A DNA stretch of 64,000 bases from Hexactinellida sp. DTS-2022 (GCA_028753945.1 JAPNXP010000016.1:2202001-2266000); one strand, 5' to 3'. Counted from the first letter of the stretch, positions 1-10,633 are shown. The notes: generated by a model from the letters alone, not told the origin. Translations and numbers: made by a program.

Positions 1-3000
1 CTCGCGGCAGAGGTCCTGGGGCGTTCCCATCCCAGTGTTCTACTCGACAGACGGGACTCCGCTCCTCACCAGGGAGAGTATAGAGCGGATAAAGTATCTG
101 ATTAGGAGAGACGGCACTGATGCCTGGTGGAAACTGCCTAAGGACTCGTTTCTAAATCCTGTTGTCCTCAAGAGTGTTAGTTATACTGCGATACAAATAT
201 ATTTTAATACGTATATTATAACAATATTGTCCAATTTGTCCTACTATTATTCTACAGTAGACTCGTTAATCATAACTCAGATAAGGTAAATATTGGTTGA
301 GGAGTACAAGGTTTAATTTCCCCCTAGCTAATACAAATGCAAGCAAGTGATCCGGTTAATAGGAATTTCCGGATAATAAGAAGAAACTTCGACGGTCCCC
401 TGGCGTTCGTTTTAACGAAAGTCTACTGTATTTCTATTCCATCATCGATCTATTCTGTATTTAGTATTTACTCATATCACATTTAGTTTGGCAAGGAGTC
501 TGCAGATGAGTGCCTTATGAAGGGAGACACACTGGACGTGTGGTTTGACAGCGGAACTTCCTGGGCTACAGTGCTAAAGGGTGAGTTCGCTTATTCGCAC
601 TGTTCCTATTAGTTACACTAACTTTAGAGGTAGATGGGGTGGCTGATATTTATATCGAAGGTAACGACCAGCACAGAGGCTGGTTTCAGTCCTCTCTTCT
701 AACCTCAGTGGCCAGTCAAGGGAAAGCGCCTTTCAAGTCAGTTAATAATATATATGATATAAGATATATGATATTATGATAAGTTATATAAGTCAGGGTT
801 TTTTTTAAGGCCGATCTTGGTGTAAATTTTGCACCAAGATTTTTTGGAGTTACACCACGATTCGGGTCGGCCTCTGCAGTGTTGAGTTACACCAAGGTCT
901 CAACCTTAAAAAAACAACCCTGATATAAGTTATATAACCTTTTCAAGTCAGTTAATGGATGTACGGTCATGTACCCAGGGGTTTATCAATGATTCTGTGA
1001 TAGTGTCAACCCGTCACTTGAATGGAATCACTTTTGCACCTCAACTGATGCCTGGCTGGCACCTAGATAAACCCCTGGATGTACCTCTATGTTATTTGAA
1101 TGGGTTGATTCTTGGTATACTATTAGGTCAATTATAACACATGGATTTGTGATGGACGAGAATAATCAAAAGATGTCAAAGAGTATTGGGAATGTTGTTT
1201 CTCCGAATGATGTCATCAATGGAAATAGTAGGAAGGTTAGTTTGTAATTATTCCTCCTTCGAACTGAATTATATACATAAGGCAATGGCACTCAATCAAT
1301 TTCTCAATTTTCGAAATAAGTAATCTAGGGTGCTTCTACTTACGTAATTGGTTTTATAAAGATGGTCATTTTTTGAGGTACCACTGTCTGTCTAATAGGC
1401 AAAATATGCCAAAACTGAATGCATGTAAATGCTGCAAAAAAAAGCATTCTGCAAAAAAAGCGTGCTGTAAAAGCATATATTTTCAATAGAAGTTTCAAGC
1501 AAGCGGAGCTGATGTAGCAAGGCTGTGGGCAGCAGGCTCTGATTTCTACAAGGACATCTCAATAGGGCCTAACATCATGAAACAGTTCCATGAGAACTAT
1601 AGGAAGGTTGTTCTGTTTATCCTAATTATGTGAAATGTAGCCTTTAGTTTATAGTATTGTCTGTTTAGATTCGAAACACTCTTCGCTATTTGAGCAGCAA
1701 TCTATGGGATTTCTCTTTCCGAGAGGATCGAGTTAAATACAGCGACATGATGGATGTGGACAAATATGTATTACACCTGCTATATAACTATATTGAACAG
1801 GTCAGTCACTAACAAATATTAATATCAAATTATTATTTTAATGATGATTGCAGTTTTCACCTACTTGGTTATGACACTACGATATAATATATATACGGCA
1901 ACCACAACAATAACCACATAATAATTAGAACATAATAAAATCTAAGTCACGTACTTATCTGTCGTCATAAAAGTCATTTATAAAAGGATTTATTGATCTA
2001 ATTGGTATTTGAATAAAATGGATATTTCAATTCTCTTATTGGGTTTTTACACGGCTACTTGTATCGGAGTTCTTGCTGCTCCTATAATCATCTGTGTTTC
2101 TCTCCTATTCTATTTGTTGTACGTTGTCTGCAAAAGATATTGCGAAGATGATAACGTATACGAATATTTGATGAGAAATTATGAAAACCAGAGGAACGCA
2201 GATAGGAAATTAGAAGTTTCACATTCAAAGGAAGCTTTGACTCTTAACACTTCAAACCATTCCACTCCTGTGAAACTAGCTAGCCACACGAAATTCCCAC
2301 AAACACACAAATACGTATCCAATTCTAATGAACAGCATGATACAGATAGAATTGCATTGACCACCGACTAATACACTTTATAAACTGTTTAGTACATAAC
2401 TAGTATTTATCTTAAAACTGTACAACTTTCCATTTTATCACACAATATGCAAATATTTTATTAACAGCATAGACACAATTACAATGTACTTATTAATTTA
2501 TATACTAATTAATGTTATAATATTGTCCACAATTTAGTAGTTATTCATAAGATATGGTTTGTCTAATATTAGATGTATCTTCACAAGTTTACTGGCTAAT
2601 TATAATTAATAGCAGAATTTTTGGACTTGTTAATAGAACGATTTCTTATTAGGCGAACCCCAATATACATAGTTCCGTAATTACTTTAAACTGTTACAAT
2701 ATAATAATATGTCATTTCTAACTAGGTAGACAGTGCGTATAACTCGTACACATTCTCGATAGTAGTTAGGAATCTGATAAAAATATGTGCGACAGATCTC
2801 TCCGGCCATTACATCCACGTTTCCAAAGACAGGTAATTACCCCCATTTATACTGAATTACCAACGATTCACTACAATAATTATACAGCAATAATCGGTGT
2901 TATTATTCCTTTATACGTAATGACAATAATGTCAGTAGAAGACAGATAGTAGTATATGTTATTGTAACATCAATGATCGCTTTATTATACAGTAAATTAA

Positions 3001-4701
3001 ATAATATACAGTGGAATTGCTTTATTAGCAACTCCCCTATTAGCACTAATTTTAAGTTCCCAAGCGAGCTTTTAATGTTATTTCTGTTCCTCTATTAGCA
3101 ACTTAGCCTATTAGCAACCAAATTTAATGCAAAATGCGAGTTGCTAATACAGCAATTCCACTGTATACGGAATATCCATTCCTTCTCAGGTGTACAGTAT
3201 ATGAGGTTCTACTGTATACTATTGTTTCTAATTCTCCTGGTGTGTAGACTGTACTGCTACAGGCAGTTCAGCCCTGAGAGGAGAGCCTGTCAGACCACTC
3301 TCTACTACTGCCTGCACCAACTGCTCAAGTCGCTAGCCCCCATCCTGCCGCATCTAGCAGAGGAGATTGTACAGAACCACGAACCCAGGGAGATGGGTAC
3401 TTTGTTAATATAACGTTTTGTTCTGTAGAATTCAGTAAATTCCCTTATAACGAACACAATTTTGCTCTTGAATGTTCATAATACAGAACCTGACCGTATC
3501 TATTCACTTTGTATAGAGAGTATATTCTACACGAGAGAGTGGATCAAATCGGAGTCTGCGTGGGACAACATTGAAGTGGCGGAGAGATGGGAGGTTATGA
3601 AGGAGCTGAGACAGGGAGTCAACCAGTTCATAACTAATCTCGATCCGAAGCACAAGATTAATCAGCCTATCGAGGCGTATCTCTCCATCACTCTGCCGCA
3701 GGGGGAAGTGTTTGATGTTCTCAAGGTGAGTAGATTGTAATAGATAATATACTACAGTAGAACCTCTTAGTAGAACACGGTTAATACTAAATTACTAAGT
3801 ACTATTTCAGTCCCCTTCAAAGCTTTTTCAATACAAATGATATTGGTTATTGGTAAGTTATTACGAATGCGAACGCATTTTACGGCCCCCTTGAAAACGT
3901 ACTACGAGGTTCTACTGTAATCGGCTTAATCGAGTCACTTTGGTCCGAGGCTAGTTTGACTCAATTAATCGGAGAAGCCAATTAATTAATGGCTCTATAA
4001 ACGAAGTTTACTACAGAGTCTGTATTTCTATTTATAGTATTTGCAGAGCGACCTGACATCTAAGGACTCCCAGCTGACAGACGCCATCACCACCTCGCAG
4101 ACAACTCTCGTACGAGAGGATGCGGAGAGAGTGCACAGCGCAGAGCTTAAACCCACGGACTCATTAGCACATTATAATTTCTTCATTCAACGTTAGTTTA
4201 GACTTTAGAGGGATAACTTATTCTAAATACCTTATTTGAACTGACAAAAATACGTATAATATTATATTCAGTAGACTCTAGTTCATTAAAACGAACAGGA
4301 TAAGGCGAAATATATATCGGTTAATTAAGGAGTACAAAGTTAAATTTCCCTATTATACAAATGCATGCGAGTGACTCCGGTTAATACTAATTTCGGGTAT
4401 TATGAACATATTTCAACGGTCCCTTGGTATTTCGTATTAACGAGAGTCTACTGTAGTATATTAGTTACATAGTTAAGAGTTAATCAAGCTATTTTTAGAT
4501 CCCCGTTTTATTGAGAAAGTTCCTGTGAGAATAGATGCATTCCGGCCAACCGATGTAAAGTGTCTGAGATGTTGGAAATACACTTCATTCGATGTAGACG
4601 GAGAGATGTGTGCGCGATGCTTTAGCATAATCTGGGACTACAATCAACGGAGAAATATCGTAATGGATCCAGACGCACAGCGGAAGCCCAGGAGATATTG
4701 A
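1..4701 (+). CDS. IARS2: Mitochondrial isoleucyl-tRNA synthetase, 3' part (11 exons)
   Basis: Charges mitochondrial tRNA-Ile with isoleucine. The 5' end lies outside the window. Inferred exons: 1-175, 487-580, 628-736, 1127-1235, 1490-1606, 1669-1800, 2726-2832, 3248-3396, 3517-3725, 4038-4191 and 4499-4701; splicing them keeps one reading frame throughout. The first exon opens with the class I synthetase stretch [15 protein letters not shown]. Exon 2 has [11 protein letters not shown], exon 3 [14 protein letters not shown], and exon 4 the KMSKS loop ([10 protein letters not shown]). Later exons match the anticodon-binding helical domain ([24 protein letters not shown]). The last exon carries a C-terminal zinc-finger-like CLRCW...CARC pair, as in bacterial and mitochondrial IleRS. 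These features fit the mitochondrial rather than the cytosolic enzyme. Intron 3 holds two small transposons and intron 6 a separate ORF. Confidence 0.92.
255..428. mobile_element. MITE family C copy, in IARS2 intron 1
   Basis: Runs from CAGTAGACTCGTTAA to GAAAGTCTACTG, flanked by TA on both sides. Family C is the commonest family here (consensus CAGTAGACTCTCGTTAGTAC..., interior with CAGGGGACC-type blocks). TA target sites and CAGT termini are typical of pogo/Tc1-like non-autonomous elements. No transposase is encoded. Confidence 0.75.
786..930. mobile_element. hAT-type MITE with perfect 8-bp target duplication
   Basis: The element spans 794-922, with terminal repeats CAGGGTTTTTTTTAAGG and CCTTAAAAAAACAACCCTG. 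It is bounded by a perfect 8-bp duplication ATATAAGT at 786-793 and 923-930. The interior has a second palindrome (CTTGGTGTAA/TTGCACCAAG). The 8-bp duplication is the hallmark of hAT transposition. It lies in IARS2 intron 3. Confidence 0.85.
969..1084. mobile_element. Second small inverted-repeat element in IARS2 intron 3
   Basis: Inverted termini CCAGGGGTTTATC and GATAAACCCCTGG are each flanked by ATGTAC, suggesting a target duplication of about 6 bp. The short ORF across it has no recognisable product and is best read as transposon sequence inside the intron. Confidence 0.6.
2018..2371 (+). CDS. Small single-pass membrane protein, nested in IARS2 intron 6
   Basis: An intronless ORF of 117 codons from the ATG at 2018 ([19 protein letters not shown]). 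Residues about 3-38 are strongly hydrophobic, long enough for one transmembrane segment or a signal-anchor. [12 protein letters not shown] follows, then a polar Ser/Thr/Asn-rich tail. I recognise no family. It sits on the same strand as IARS2, inside the 925-bp intron between exons 6 and 7. AT-rich flanks and the absence of a transposon signature over the ORF favour a real nested gene, but expression is unproven. Confidence 0.45.
   Translation: MDISILLLGFYTATCIGVLAAPIIICVSLLFYLLYVVCKRYCEDDNVYEYLMRNYENQRNADRKLEVSHSKEALTLNTSNHSTPVKLASHTKFPQTHKYVSNSNEQHDTDRIALTTD
3009..3174. mobile_element. MITE family I copy, in IARS2 intron 7
   Basis: Terminal repeats CAGTGGAATTGCTTTATTAG and CTAATACAGCAATTCCACTG, flanked by TA. 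The interior repeats TATTAGCAAC blocks. Related copies lie in CAD introns near 34780 and 40899. Confidence 0.75.
3755..3917. mobile_element. MITE family B copy, in IARS2 intron 9
   Basis: Starts CAGTAGAACCTCTTAGTAG and ends ACGAGGTTCTACTG, flanked by TA. Family B consensus is CAGTAGAACCTCGTTAGTAC at both ends in inverted orientation. A family F copy (CTTAATCGAGTCACTTTGG...) follows directly at about 3918-4012. Confidence 0.75.
4269..4453. mobile_element. MITE family C copy, in IARS2 intron 10
   Basis: CAGTAGACTCTAGTTCATT at the left end and GAGAGTCTACTG at the right, with the family C interior. It fills most of the intron between exons 10 and 11. Confidence 0.7.
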
Positions 4702-5052
4702 ATTCGAATACATTCAAATATTTAGACGAATTTCAATCGGTTTTCTTATAAATATTTCAACGCTTTCACTTAGAATTTAAATTTAGATATTTGTATACAA
4801 TCAATAAAATTAGTAAAATATGTTTATTATACCATAGCATTCTATAGAATGCTATGACAAGATTATACTTATTTGTAAGAGTTGATGATCGTTAGACGTT
4901 AGTACGTACGTACATCAAGGGACATTGAAAATATGTACCAAAGTTCTATATTTCTACGACAATGGAGACTGAAATTTGTACTAACTCATTATTTAATTTT
5001 ATACTAACGAGAATTGACTATACGATCCTGAACAACAAAATGTTTTAAGCTA

Positions 5053-5221
5053 GGGTAGACTTGTGTTAATTAATACGAACACCAGGGAACCATCGAAATT
5101 TGTTCGTATTTTCCGGGATTCGTGTTAACCGGAGCCATTTGTATAGGCTAGAAGAATTAAACCTTGATCATTTTAACCGATATTTCGTTTTACCCATGTT
5201 CGTACTAACGAGAGTCTACTG
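5053..5221. mobile_element. MITE family C copy ending 18 bp before the SDHAF1 start
   Basis: Interior AATACGAACACCAGGGAACC and right end ACGAGAGTCTACTG match family C; the left end is slightly decayed. Its right end at 5221 lies 18 bp before the ATG at 5240, so SDHAF1's 5' leader or core promoter must overlap transposon sequence. The rest of 4702-5239 shows no gene. Confidence 0.7.
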
Positions 5222-5239
5222 TGCGTTGATTGTCGGTAG

Positions 5240-5470
5240 ATGTCTCACAGTCAGATCCAGAAGGTAGTACTGAGGCTGTACAGAGAATTCCTGGCTGTGA
5301 GTAGCAACAATGTACAAATGCGAGAATACATACGTAAGGAGTTTCGCAAACAAGCGAATACCGTCACAAGAAAGGATTTCGGGCACATAGAGTATTTGCT
5401 TAGGCGCGGCACCAACCAACTCAAGAGACTCAAGAATGCTGACAATGTCACTAATATTAAAGTCAAATAA
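5240..5470 (+). CDS. SDHAF1: Succinate dehydrogenase assembly factor 1 (LYR protein)
   Basis: A 76-residue single-exon LYR-motif protein. LYR proteins pass iron-sulfur clusters to mitochondrial targets; SDHAF1 helps load the SDHB subunit of complex II in the matrix. The LYR motif is at residues about 12-15 (VVLRLYREFL). The second family signature, HIEYLLRRGTNQLKRLK, is at residues about 50-66 and corresponds to the IEYLYRRG region known in human SDHAF1. Length is near the short end for the family. The ATG is preceded by AGATGTC-type context and no upstream in-frame ATG. From 5267 onward the sequence recurs in broken form at 8618. Confidence 0.87.
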   Translation: MSHSQIQKVVLRLYREFLAVSSNNVQMREYIRKEFRKQANTVTRKDFGHIEYLLRRGTNQLKRLKNADNVTNIKVK

Positions 5471-5489
5471 ACCTTGCTAATTATGTAAT

Positions 5490-5641
5490 TTCTTAACACC
5501 AGGGGACCGTAGAATTTGTTCGTATTATCCAAAATTCGAATTAGTAGTAATTATTGGCGTGCATTTGTATAGGCAAGGTCGCTAGGGAATTAATAGACCT
5601 TGTTCGCCTTATCCGTGTTCATATTAACTACAGTCCATTGT
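5490..5641. mobile_element. MITE family C copy upstream of gene X
   Basis: TTCTTAACACCAGGGGACC on the left and ATTAACTACAGTCCATTG on the right fit family C with decayed ends. It ends 85 bp before the gene X start. The duplicated copy at about 8830-8988 is the same insertion carried along in the segmental duplication. Confidence 0.65.
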
Positions 5642-5725
5642 AAATTAATTTTACCTTTTCAGTTCTTTATTAGTAATGAATTTATAAAATTAAGAAATAA
5701 ACGCACGCTTACAAGAAACAAAATA

Positions 5726-7084
5726 ATGACTGAATCCTCGAGAAAGTCAAATCGCTTGCATATAAAGGATAAAGTTAAGAAATCGCAAAACAATACTCTA
5801 ATAGTAAAATTCTCTCCCAAGAAGAAGGAACAAGATGAGGATATGTTTGTGTTACAGACCAAGCAGGCCAGAGAGCCACGGGACCCAGGCAATTATCAGT
5901 TGAGACACATTATAGGATCCCGCACCAATAACTTCACACGAGTACACAATAGTTACTGTACATTCGATCGTATGAAATACGATGGATATTTATATGATCC
6001 TTCCTTTATAAATGATAGCAGCTCAACTAGTTCTAGCAGTCAAGTTACTGACAGTGAAGGGAGTCCCTGTAAATCTAGGAGAGTAGTAACAAATAGCAGT
6101 TCTGATACGGAGGTAGAAAAGGGTGATTTACAATTGAATGGGAGAGAGACTTGCGGTGCAAATGGAATCGAACAAATATTTATTGAAACTCCTCTCAAAG
6201 AAACGGGTTACGGAGATAGGAATGTGTTGAAGCGTGAGAAACCGCGAGTTAGTTCTGGTTCCAGCAGCGACGAAGATCTATTCTCTTCAGCGAGAAAACC
6301 GAAAATCTCAGTTCTCTCATCTTCCTCGGAGTCTGGTTCCGAAGAGAATTTAATTTCTCCCAAAGAGAGAGCCCCCTCAGCAAGAGCTCTCAAGGTACAG
6401 GCTAGAATGAGTGAAGACCGCGAAAAGAGATTCGCGAACTTTCGAGCCAAACGCATTCAATCAAAGCAAACAGTTAACGAGAAAGGAACCACAAACTCCT
6501 CAGTTATAAACCTGGAAGAGGTGAGGATAAAGCTGAGAGAAGAAGCGAGTCTTCTCCCTTCCGAACACCAGGGGCTGTCTGCCCTGTGTCCGAGCAGAAA
6601 TCTGTTCGGATATTCTCCTAAATCTTCCTCAGCTGACGAGGGCTCTGACGAGTTTAATGCGAACTATATGCAAGGTTTGAGCTACACCAGACAACTCATC
6701 GGTGAAGAGGAATTTATCCTGGATATTACAAACGACTCAGATGGGATATTTAACGATAAATCTCCTCCACTCCCAATTGTATACGAATTCTCTGATACAA
6801 CAGCTGTGAACGAAGATTCTCAATTCTCTATCAAGCAACAAATGCTATGCTCGCACTCTATGATAACAAGTTCCAATTCTAACTCATTTCCATTTCTAGA
6901 AGATTCTATTTCAATTATCGAAGATTCTATTTCAATTATAGAAGATTCTAACTCCTCTAATGCTACTGAATCCGATACTTATATGTCTCTCATTAATTTA
7001 CAGGAGTTTACTGAATTAAGTCCAGTAGTGCCTGGATGTACAGCTACATGTGCTAATGTTAAAGATATTCCAACTGACAAATAG
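5726..7084 (+). CDS. Unrecognised Ser-rich acidic protein 'X', copy 1
   Basis: A single-exon ORF of 452 codons from ATG 5726 (MTESSRKSNRLHIKDKVKKS). I start here because the longer frame begins with a non-ATG codon inside the MITE, and the duplicated copy uses the same ATG. The N-terminus is basic, then FVLQTKQAREPRDPGNYQLR and CTFDRMKYDGYLYDPSF look like conserved short motifs. Long Ser/Asp/Glu runs follow (STSSSSQVTDSEGSP, SSGSSSDEDLF, SSSSESGSEEN), typical CK2-type acidic serine clusters. Near the end is a short Glu-Asp-Ser-Ile repeat. I recognise no domain. The basic plus acidic-serine composition suggests a disordered nuclear protein, but that is only inference. Confidence 0.65.
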   Translation: MTESSRKSNRLHIKDKVKKSQNNTLIVKFSPKKKEQDEDMFVLQTKQAREPRDPGNYQLRHIIGSRTNNFTRVHNSYCTFDRMKYDGYLYDPSFINDSSSTSSSSQVTDSEGSPCKSRRVVTNSSSDTEVEKGDLQLNGRETCGANGIEQIFIETPLKETGYGDRNVLKREKPRVSSGSSSDEDLFSSARKPKISVLSSSSESGSEENLISPKERAPSARALKVQARMSEDREKRFANFRAKRIQSKQTVNEKGTTNSSVINLEEVRIKLREEASLLPSEHQGLSALCPSRNLFGYSPKSSSADEGSDEFNANYMQGLSYTRQLIGEEEFILDITNDSDGIFNDKSPPLPIVYEFSDTTAVNEDSQFSIKQQMLCSHSMITSSNSNSFPFLEDSISIIEDSISIIEDSNSSNATESDTYMSLINLQEFTELSPVVPGCTATCANVKDIPTDK

Positions 7085-7325
7085 GGATGTTTATAAGATG
7101 CGTCTATTCAACAAGGGAAATGTATTCTGATATCTTTCTTTACTTTCTATTTACGTATACTCAATATCCATATATATTTGGTATTTAACAAATACTCAAT
7201 TAATGAATCAATTGATTCCCAAACAAAACTATAATCGTATAATAGTCCATACACAAATCGAAATAAGAATAGCAGATAATCAATAGCTAGCAGCTCTATT
7301 GATTATAGCGTTGAAAGCACACCAG

Positions 7326-8726
7326 TCACTGATCGTATTGACTGTACTGGCTGTAAGCAGGGTAGTAATAGTATTGAGGGTAAATAGCGGGGTAGGGGTA
7401 ATGCTGAATGTATTGAGAAGAGTAGAGACCTGAATAGGGGTATGCTGTCTGATTCCTCCTATTACAGTTCGGGTTCGTATTATAATCCTGGAGTTTATCT
7501 GATAAAACAGATTCGGAATCTTCATTTGTTATTTCTTCAGTTTTAATTTCACCATCATGTACAGTTTGTAGCTTATTCTTTTTCTCCCTCACAACTTCAG
7601 AATATTCGTCTTGTTTCAGAATTACAAGTTTTAACAATTCTTTGTAGATTTCCTGTCTCCCGTCATAATTCAGAATTCCCACAATGCTCACTATCGTTTT
7701 AGGCTTGCATACACTGAAACTAAGCGAATGCTTAGTCAGTGCGAATATAACCTGTATATTCTGTCCGCTACACTGTTTGCAAATCGTAGTTATTTGGTGC
7801 TCGAGTCCCCCCACAGCCCTGCTTCTCTCCAGGTCGCGAGCTATAACAATACACTTCAAATTCTCCACACGCAAATGCTTTGTAACTTCGTGAAATCCGA
7901 ACACAAGTCTCTTCTTGCCTTTAGACTTTATCTTATTCAAATCGTGCTGTCTGGCCTGTAGCTTCATTAGCTCGTAAAGCAATTTATTTGTAAGTTCGTC
8001 AACCTTTTTATCAGGCATCTGGTTGCAGTATTCGCGAAACTTTTTCGTATGCAGCCCTGGCAACCCCTCTCCGATAAAACTAAATTCGAAAGTTTTGATT
8101 TCCAATTTAGATGTCTCAGGTTTGGATACGATCTCTTCTTTCTCGATTGAATCTTCATTCTCTGCCAATTGCTTGTCTTCTATGTTATCTAAAATGACGT
8201 CATCTTGTGTGGTCTGTTCTTTATCTTCCCCTATGTCCTCAGTTTTTATAGCACAGCTTATTATATTTGTGAGTGAATTCGTATACTCGGGAGTAGTTTC
8301 ATGTTTGTTCAAGTCTGAGTCAATAAAACTTATTCTTATTTCCGGTAGAATCAGATTTGGCTGCTGTGTATCCTCGTGGCTAGGCTGTCGCTTCAAATCT
8401 TTCTGAAGTTTCATCAATCTTCTTTTCCCTAAAACTAGTCTCTTTAGTTTGGTCGGTTTCTTGTTTTTCGGTGTAATTCTCTCCTTTCCTCTTCGCACAA
8501 GTGGAGCCGTAGAGTCTAGCAAGTTCCTAGGCGTAGCCTGACTCCTGGGATTGATTAGCATTCTGGAGCGAGTAGACACAACAGATACCCCGGTTGATAT
8601 TTTTGTTTTGTTCGTAGGTACTGAGGCTGTACAGAGAATTCCTGGCTGTGAGTAGCAACAATGTACAAATGCGAGATTACATTCGTAAGGAGTTTCGCAA
8701 ACAACAAGAAAGGATTTCGTACACAT
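7326..8726 (-). pseudogene. 5'-truncated SECISBP2 copy forming a chimeric ORF
   Basis: Homology to SECISBP2 runs from 8617 down to the stop at 7326. It keeps the SECIS-interaction segment (RNLLDSTAPLVRRGKERI) and the L7Ae-type RNA-binding domain (KRLVFGFHEVTKHLRV through VSIVGILNYDG). The first about 263 residues of the intact copy are missing because the duplication ends there. The frame stays open past the junction into antisense SDHAF1 sequence, and the first ATG is at 8726, giving a potential 466-residue chimera. The C-terminus also lacks about 28 residues present in the full copy, including ITEFVPKSFNP. It may be a relic or a new gene; in mammalian SBP2 the C-terminal half alone is known to support Sec incorporation in vitro. 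Confidence 0.75.
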
Positions 8727-8810
8727 ATAATATTTGCTTAGGCGCGGCACCAACCAACTCAAGAGACTCAAGAATGCTGACAATGTCACTAATATGAAAG
8801 TTAATTAAAC
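8618..8810 (+). pseudogene. Broken SDHAF1 copy
   Basis: Repeats SDHAF1 from the LYR region to past its stop, but lacks the start codon and first nine codons. It also has a deletion relative to 5343-5367 (CAAACAACAAGAAAGG instead of the longer original), which shifts the frame. It cannot encode the protein. Confidence 0.9.
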
Positions 8811-9075
8811 CTTGCTAAGTTTGTAATTTCTTAACACCAGGGGACCGTAGAAATTTGTTCGTATTACCCAAAATCCGAATTAAGTAGTAATTATTGACAT
8901 GCATTTGTCTAGGCAAGGCCAGGGCGCTAGGGAAATTAATAGACCTTGTTCGCCTTATCCGTGTTCGTATTAACGAGAGTCCACTGTAAATTAATTTTGC
9001 CTTTTCAGTTCTTTATTAGTAATGAATTTGTAAAATTAATTAAGAAATAAACGCACGCTTATAACAAACAAAATA

Positions 9076-10633
9076 ATGACTGAATCGTCGAGAAAGTCAA
9101 ATCGCTTGCAAATAAAGGATAAAGTTAAGAAATCGCAAAACAATTCTCTAATAGTGAAATTCTCTCCCAAGAAGCAGCAACAAGATGAGGATATGTTTGT
9201 GTTACAAACCAAGCAGGCAAGAGAGCCACGGGACCCAGGCAATTATGAGTTGAGACACATTATAGGATCCCGCACCAATAACTTCACACGAGTACACAAC
9301 AGTTACTGTACATTCGATCGTATGAAATATGATGGATATCTATATGATCCTTCCTTTATAAATGATAGCAGCTCAACTAGTTCTAGCAGTCAAGTTACTG
9401 ACAGTGAAGGGAGTCCCTGTAAATCTAGGAGAGTTGTAACAAATAGCAGTTCTGATACAGAGGTAGAAAAGTGTGATTTACAATTGAATGGGAGAGAGAC
9501 TTGCGGTGCAAATGGGATAGAACAAATATTTCTTGAAACTCCTCTCAAAGAAACGGGTTACGGAGATAGGAATGTGTTGAAGCGTGAGAAAGCGTGAGAA
9601 ACCGCGAGTTAGTTCTGGTTCCAGCAGCGACGAAGATCTATTCTCTTCAGCGAGAAAACCGAAAATCTCAGTTCTCTCATCTTCCTCGGAGTCTGGTTCC
9701 GAAGAGAATTTAATTTCTCCCAAAGAGAGAGCGCCCTCAGCAAGAGCTCTCAAGGTACAGGCTAGAGTGAGTGAAGACCGCGAAAAGAGATTCGCGAACT
9801 TCCGAGCCAAACGCATTCAATCAAAGCAAACAGTTAACGAGAGAGGAACCACAAACTCATCAGTTATAAACCTGGAAGAGGTGAGGATAAAGCTGAGAGA
9901 GGAAGCGAGTCTTCTCCCTACTGAACACCAGGGGCTGTCTGGCCTGTGTCCGAGCAGAAATCTGTTCGGACATTCTCCTGAATCTTCCTCAGCTGACGAG
10001 GGCTCTGACGAGTTTAATGCGAACTATATACAAGGTTTGAGCTACACCAGACAACTCATTGGTGAAGAGGAATTTATCCTAGATATTACAAACGACTCAG
10101 ATGGGATATTTAACGATAAATCTCCTCCACTCCCAATTGTATACGAATTCTCTGATGCAACAGCTGTGAACGAAGATTCTCAATTCTCTATCAAGCAACA
10201 GATGCTATGCTCGCACTCTATAATACCGAGTTCTAATTCTAACTCATTTCCATTTCTAGAAGATCCTATCCCAATTCTAGAAGATTCTATTCCAATTCTA
10301 GAAGATTCTGTTCCAATTCTAGAAAATTCTATTTCAATTATTGAAGATCCTATCCCAATTCTAGAAGATTCTGTTCCAATTCTAGAAAATTCTATTTCAA
10401 TTGTTGAAGATTCTGTTCCAATTCTAGAAAATTCTATTTCAATTATTGAAGATTCTAACCCAATTCTAGAAGATTCTATTTCAATTATAGAAGATTCCAA
10501 CTCCTCAAATGCTACAGAATCCGATACTTACATGTCTCTCATTAATTTACAGGAGTTTACTGAATTAAGTCCAGTAGTGCCAGGATGTACAGCTACATGT
10601 GCTAATGTTAAAGATATTCCAACTGACAAATAG
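9076..10633 (+). pseudogene. Gene X copy 2, broken by a 10-bp duplication
   Basis: Very close in sequence to copy 1. At 9581-9600 the decamer AGCGTGAGAA is present twice, where copy 1 has it once. This shifts the frame and makes a TGA at 9595-9597, ending the protein after 173 residues (LKREKA). The rest of the gene stays open in another frame to the same final residues (NVKDIPTDK) at 10633. Outside the frameshift there are few disabling changes, so the break is recent, or an assembly error, or the short product is tolerated. An expanded heptad repeat lies at 10257-10496. Confidence 0.8.
10257..10496 (+). repeat. 21-bp tandem repeat encoding EDSIPIL heptads
   Basis: About eleven units of a 21-bp sequence (like GAAGATTCTATTCCAATTCT), encoding variants of E-(D/N)-(S/P)-(I/V)-(P/S)-I-(L/I/V). 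Copy 1 has only about two to three units at 6897-6950. The unit is a multiple of three, so length change keeps the frame. Confidence 0.9.

Larger units (their letters stand above)
5267..8617. repeat. Tandem duplication, unit 1 (3,351 bp)
   Basis: Unit 1 carries SDHAF1 from codon 10 onward, a family C MITE, gene X and the 3' half of SECISBP2. Unit 2 (8618-12240) repeats the same order with few substitutions. At the inner junction, TTGTTCGTAG from SECISBP2 runs straight into GTACTGAGGCTG from SDHAF1. The parental sites share GTA/GTAG, so short-homology joining or replication slippage is plausible. Confidence 0.92.

Noticed and set aside
955..1137. 60-codon plus-strand ORF
   Set aside because: It spans an inverted-repeat element inside IARS2 intron 3; only its last bases touch the true exon.
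5600..5725. N-terminal extension of gene X resembling a signal peptide
   Set aside because: It starts with a non-ATG codon inside a MITE, and copy 2 does not share it.
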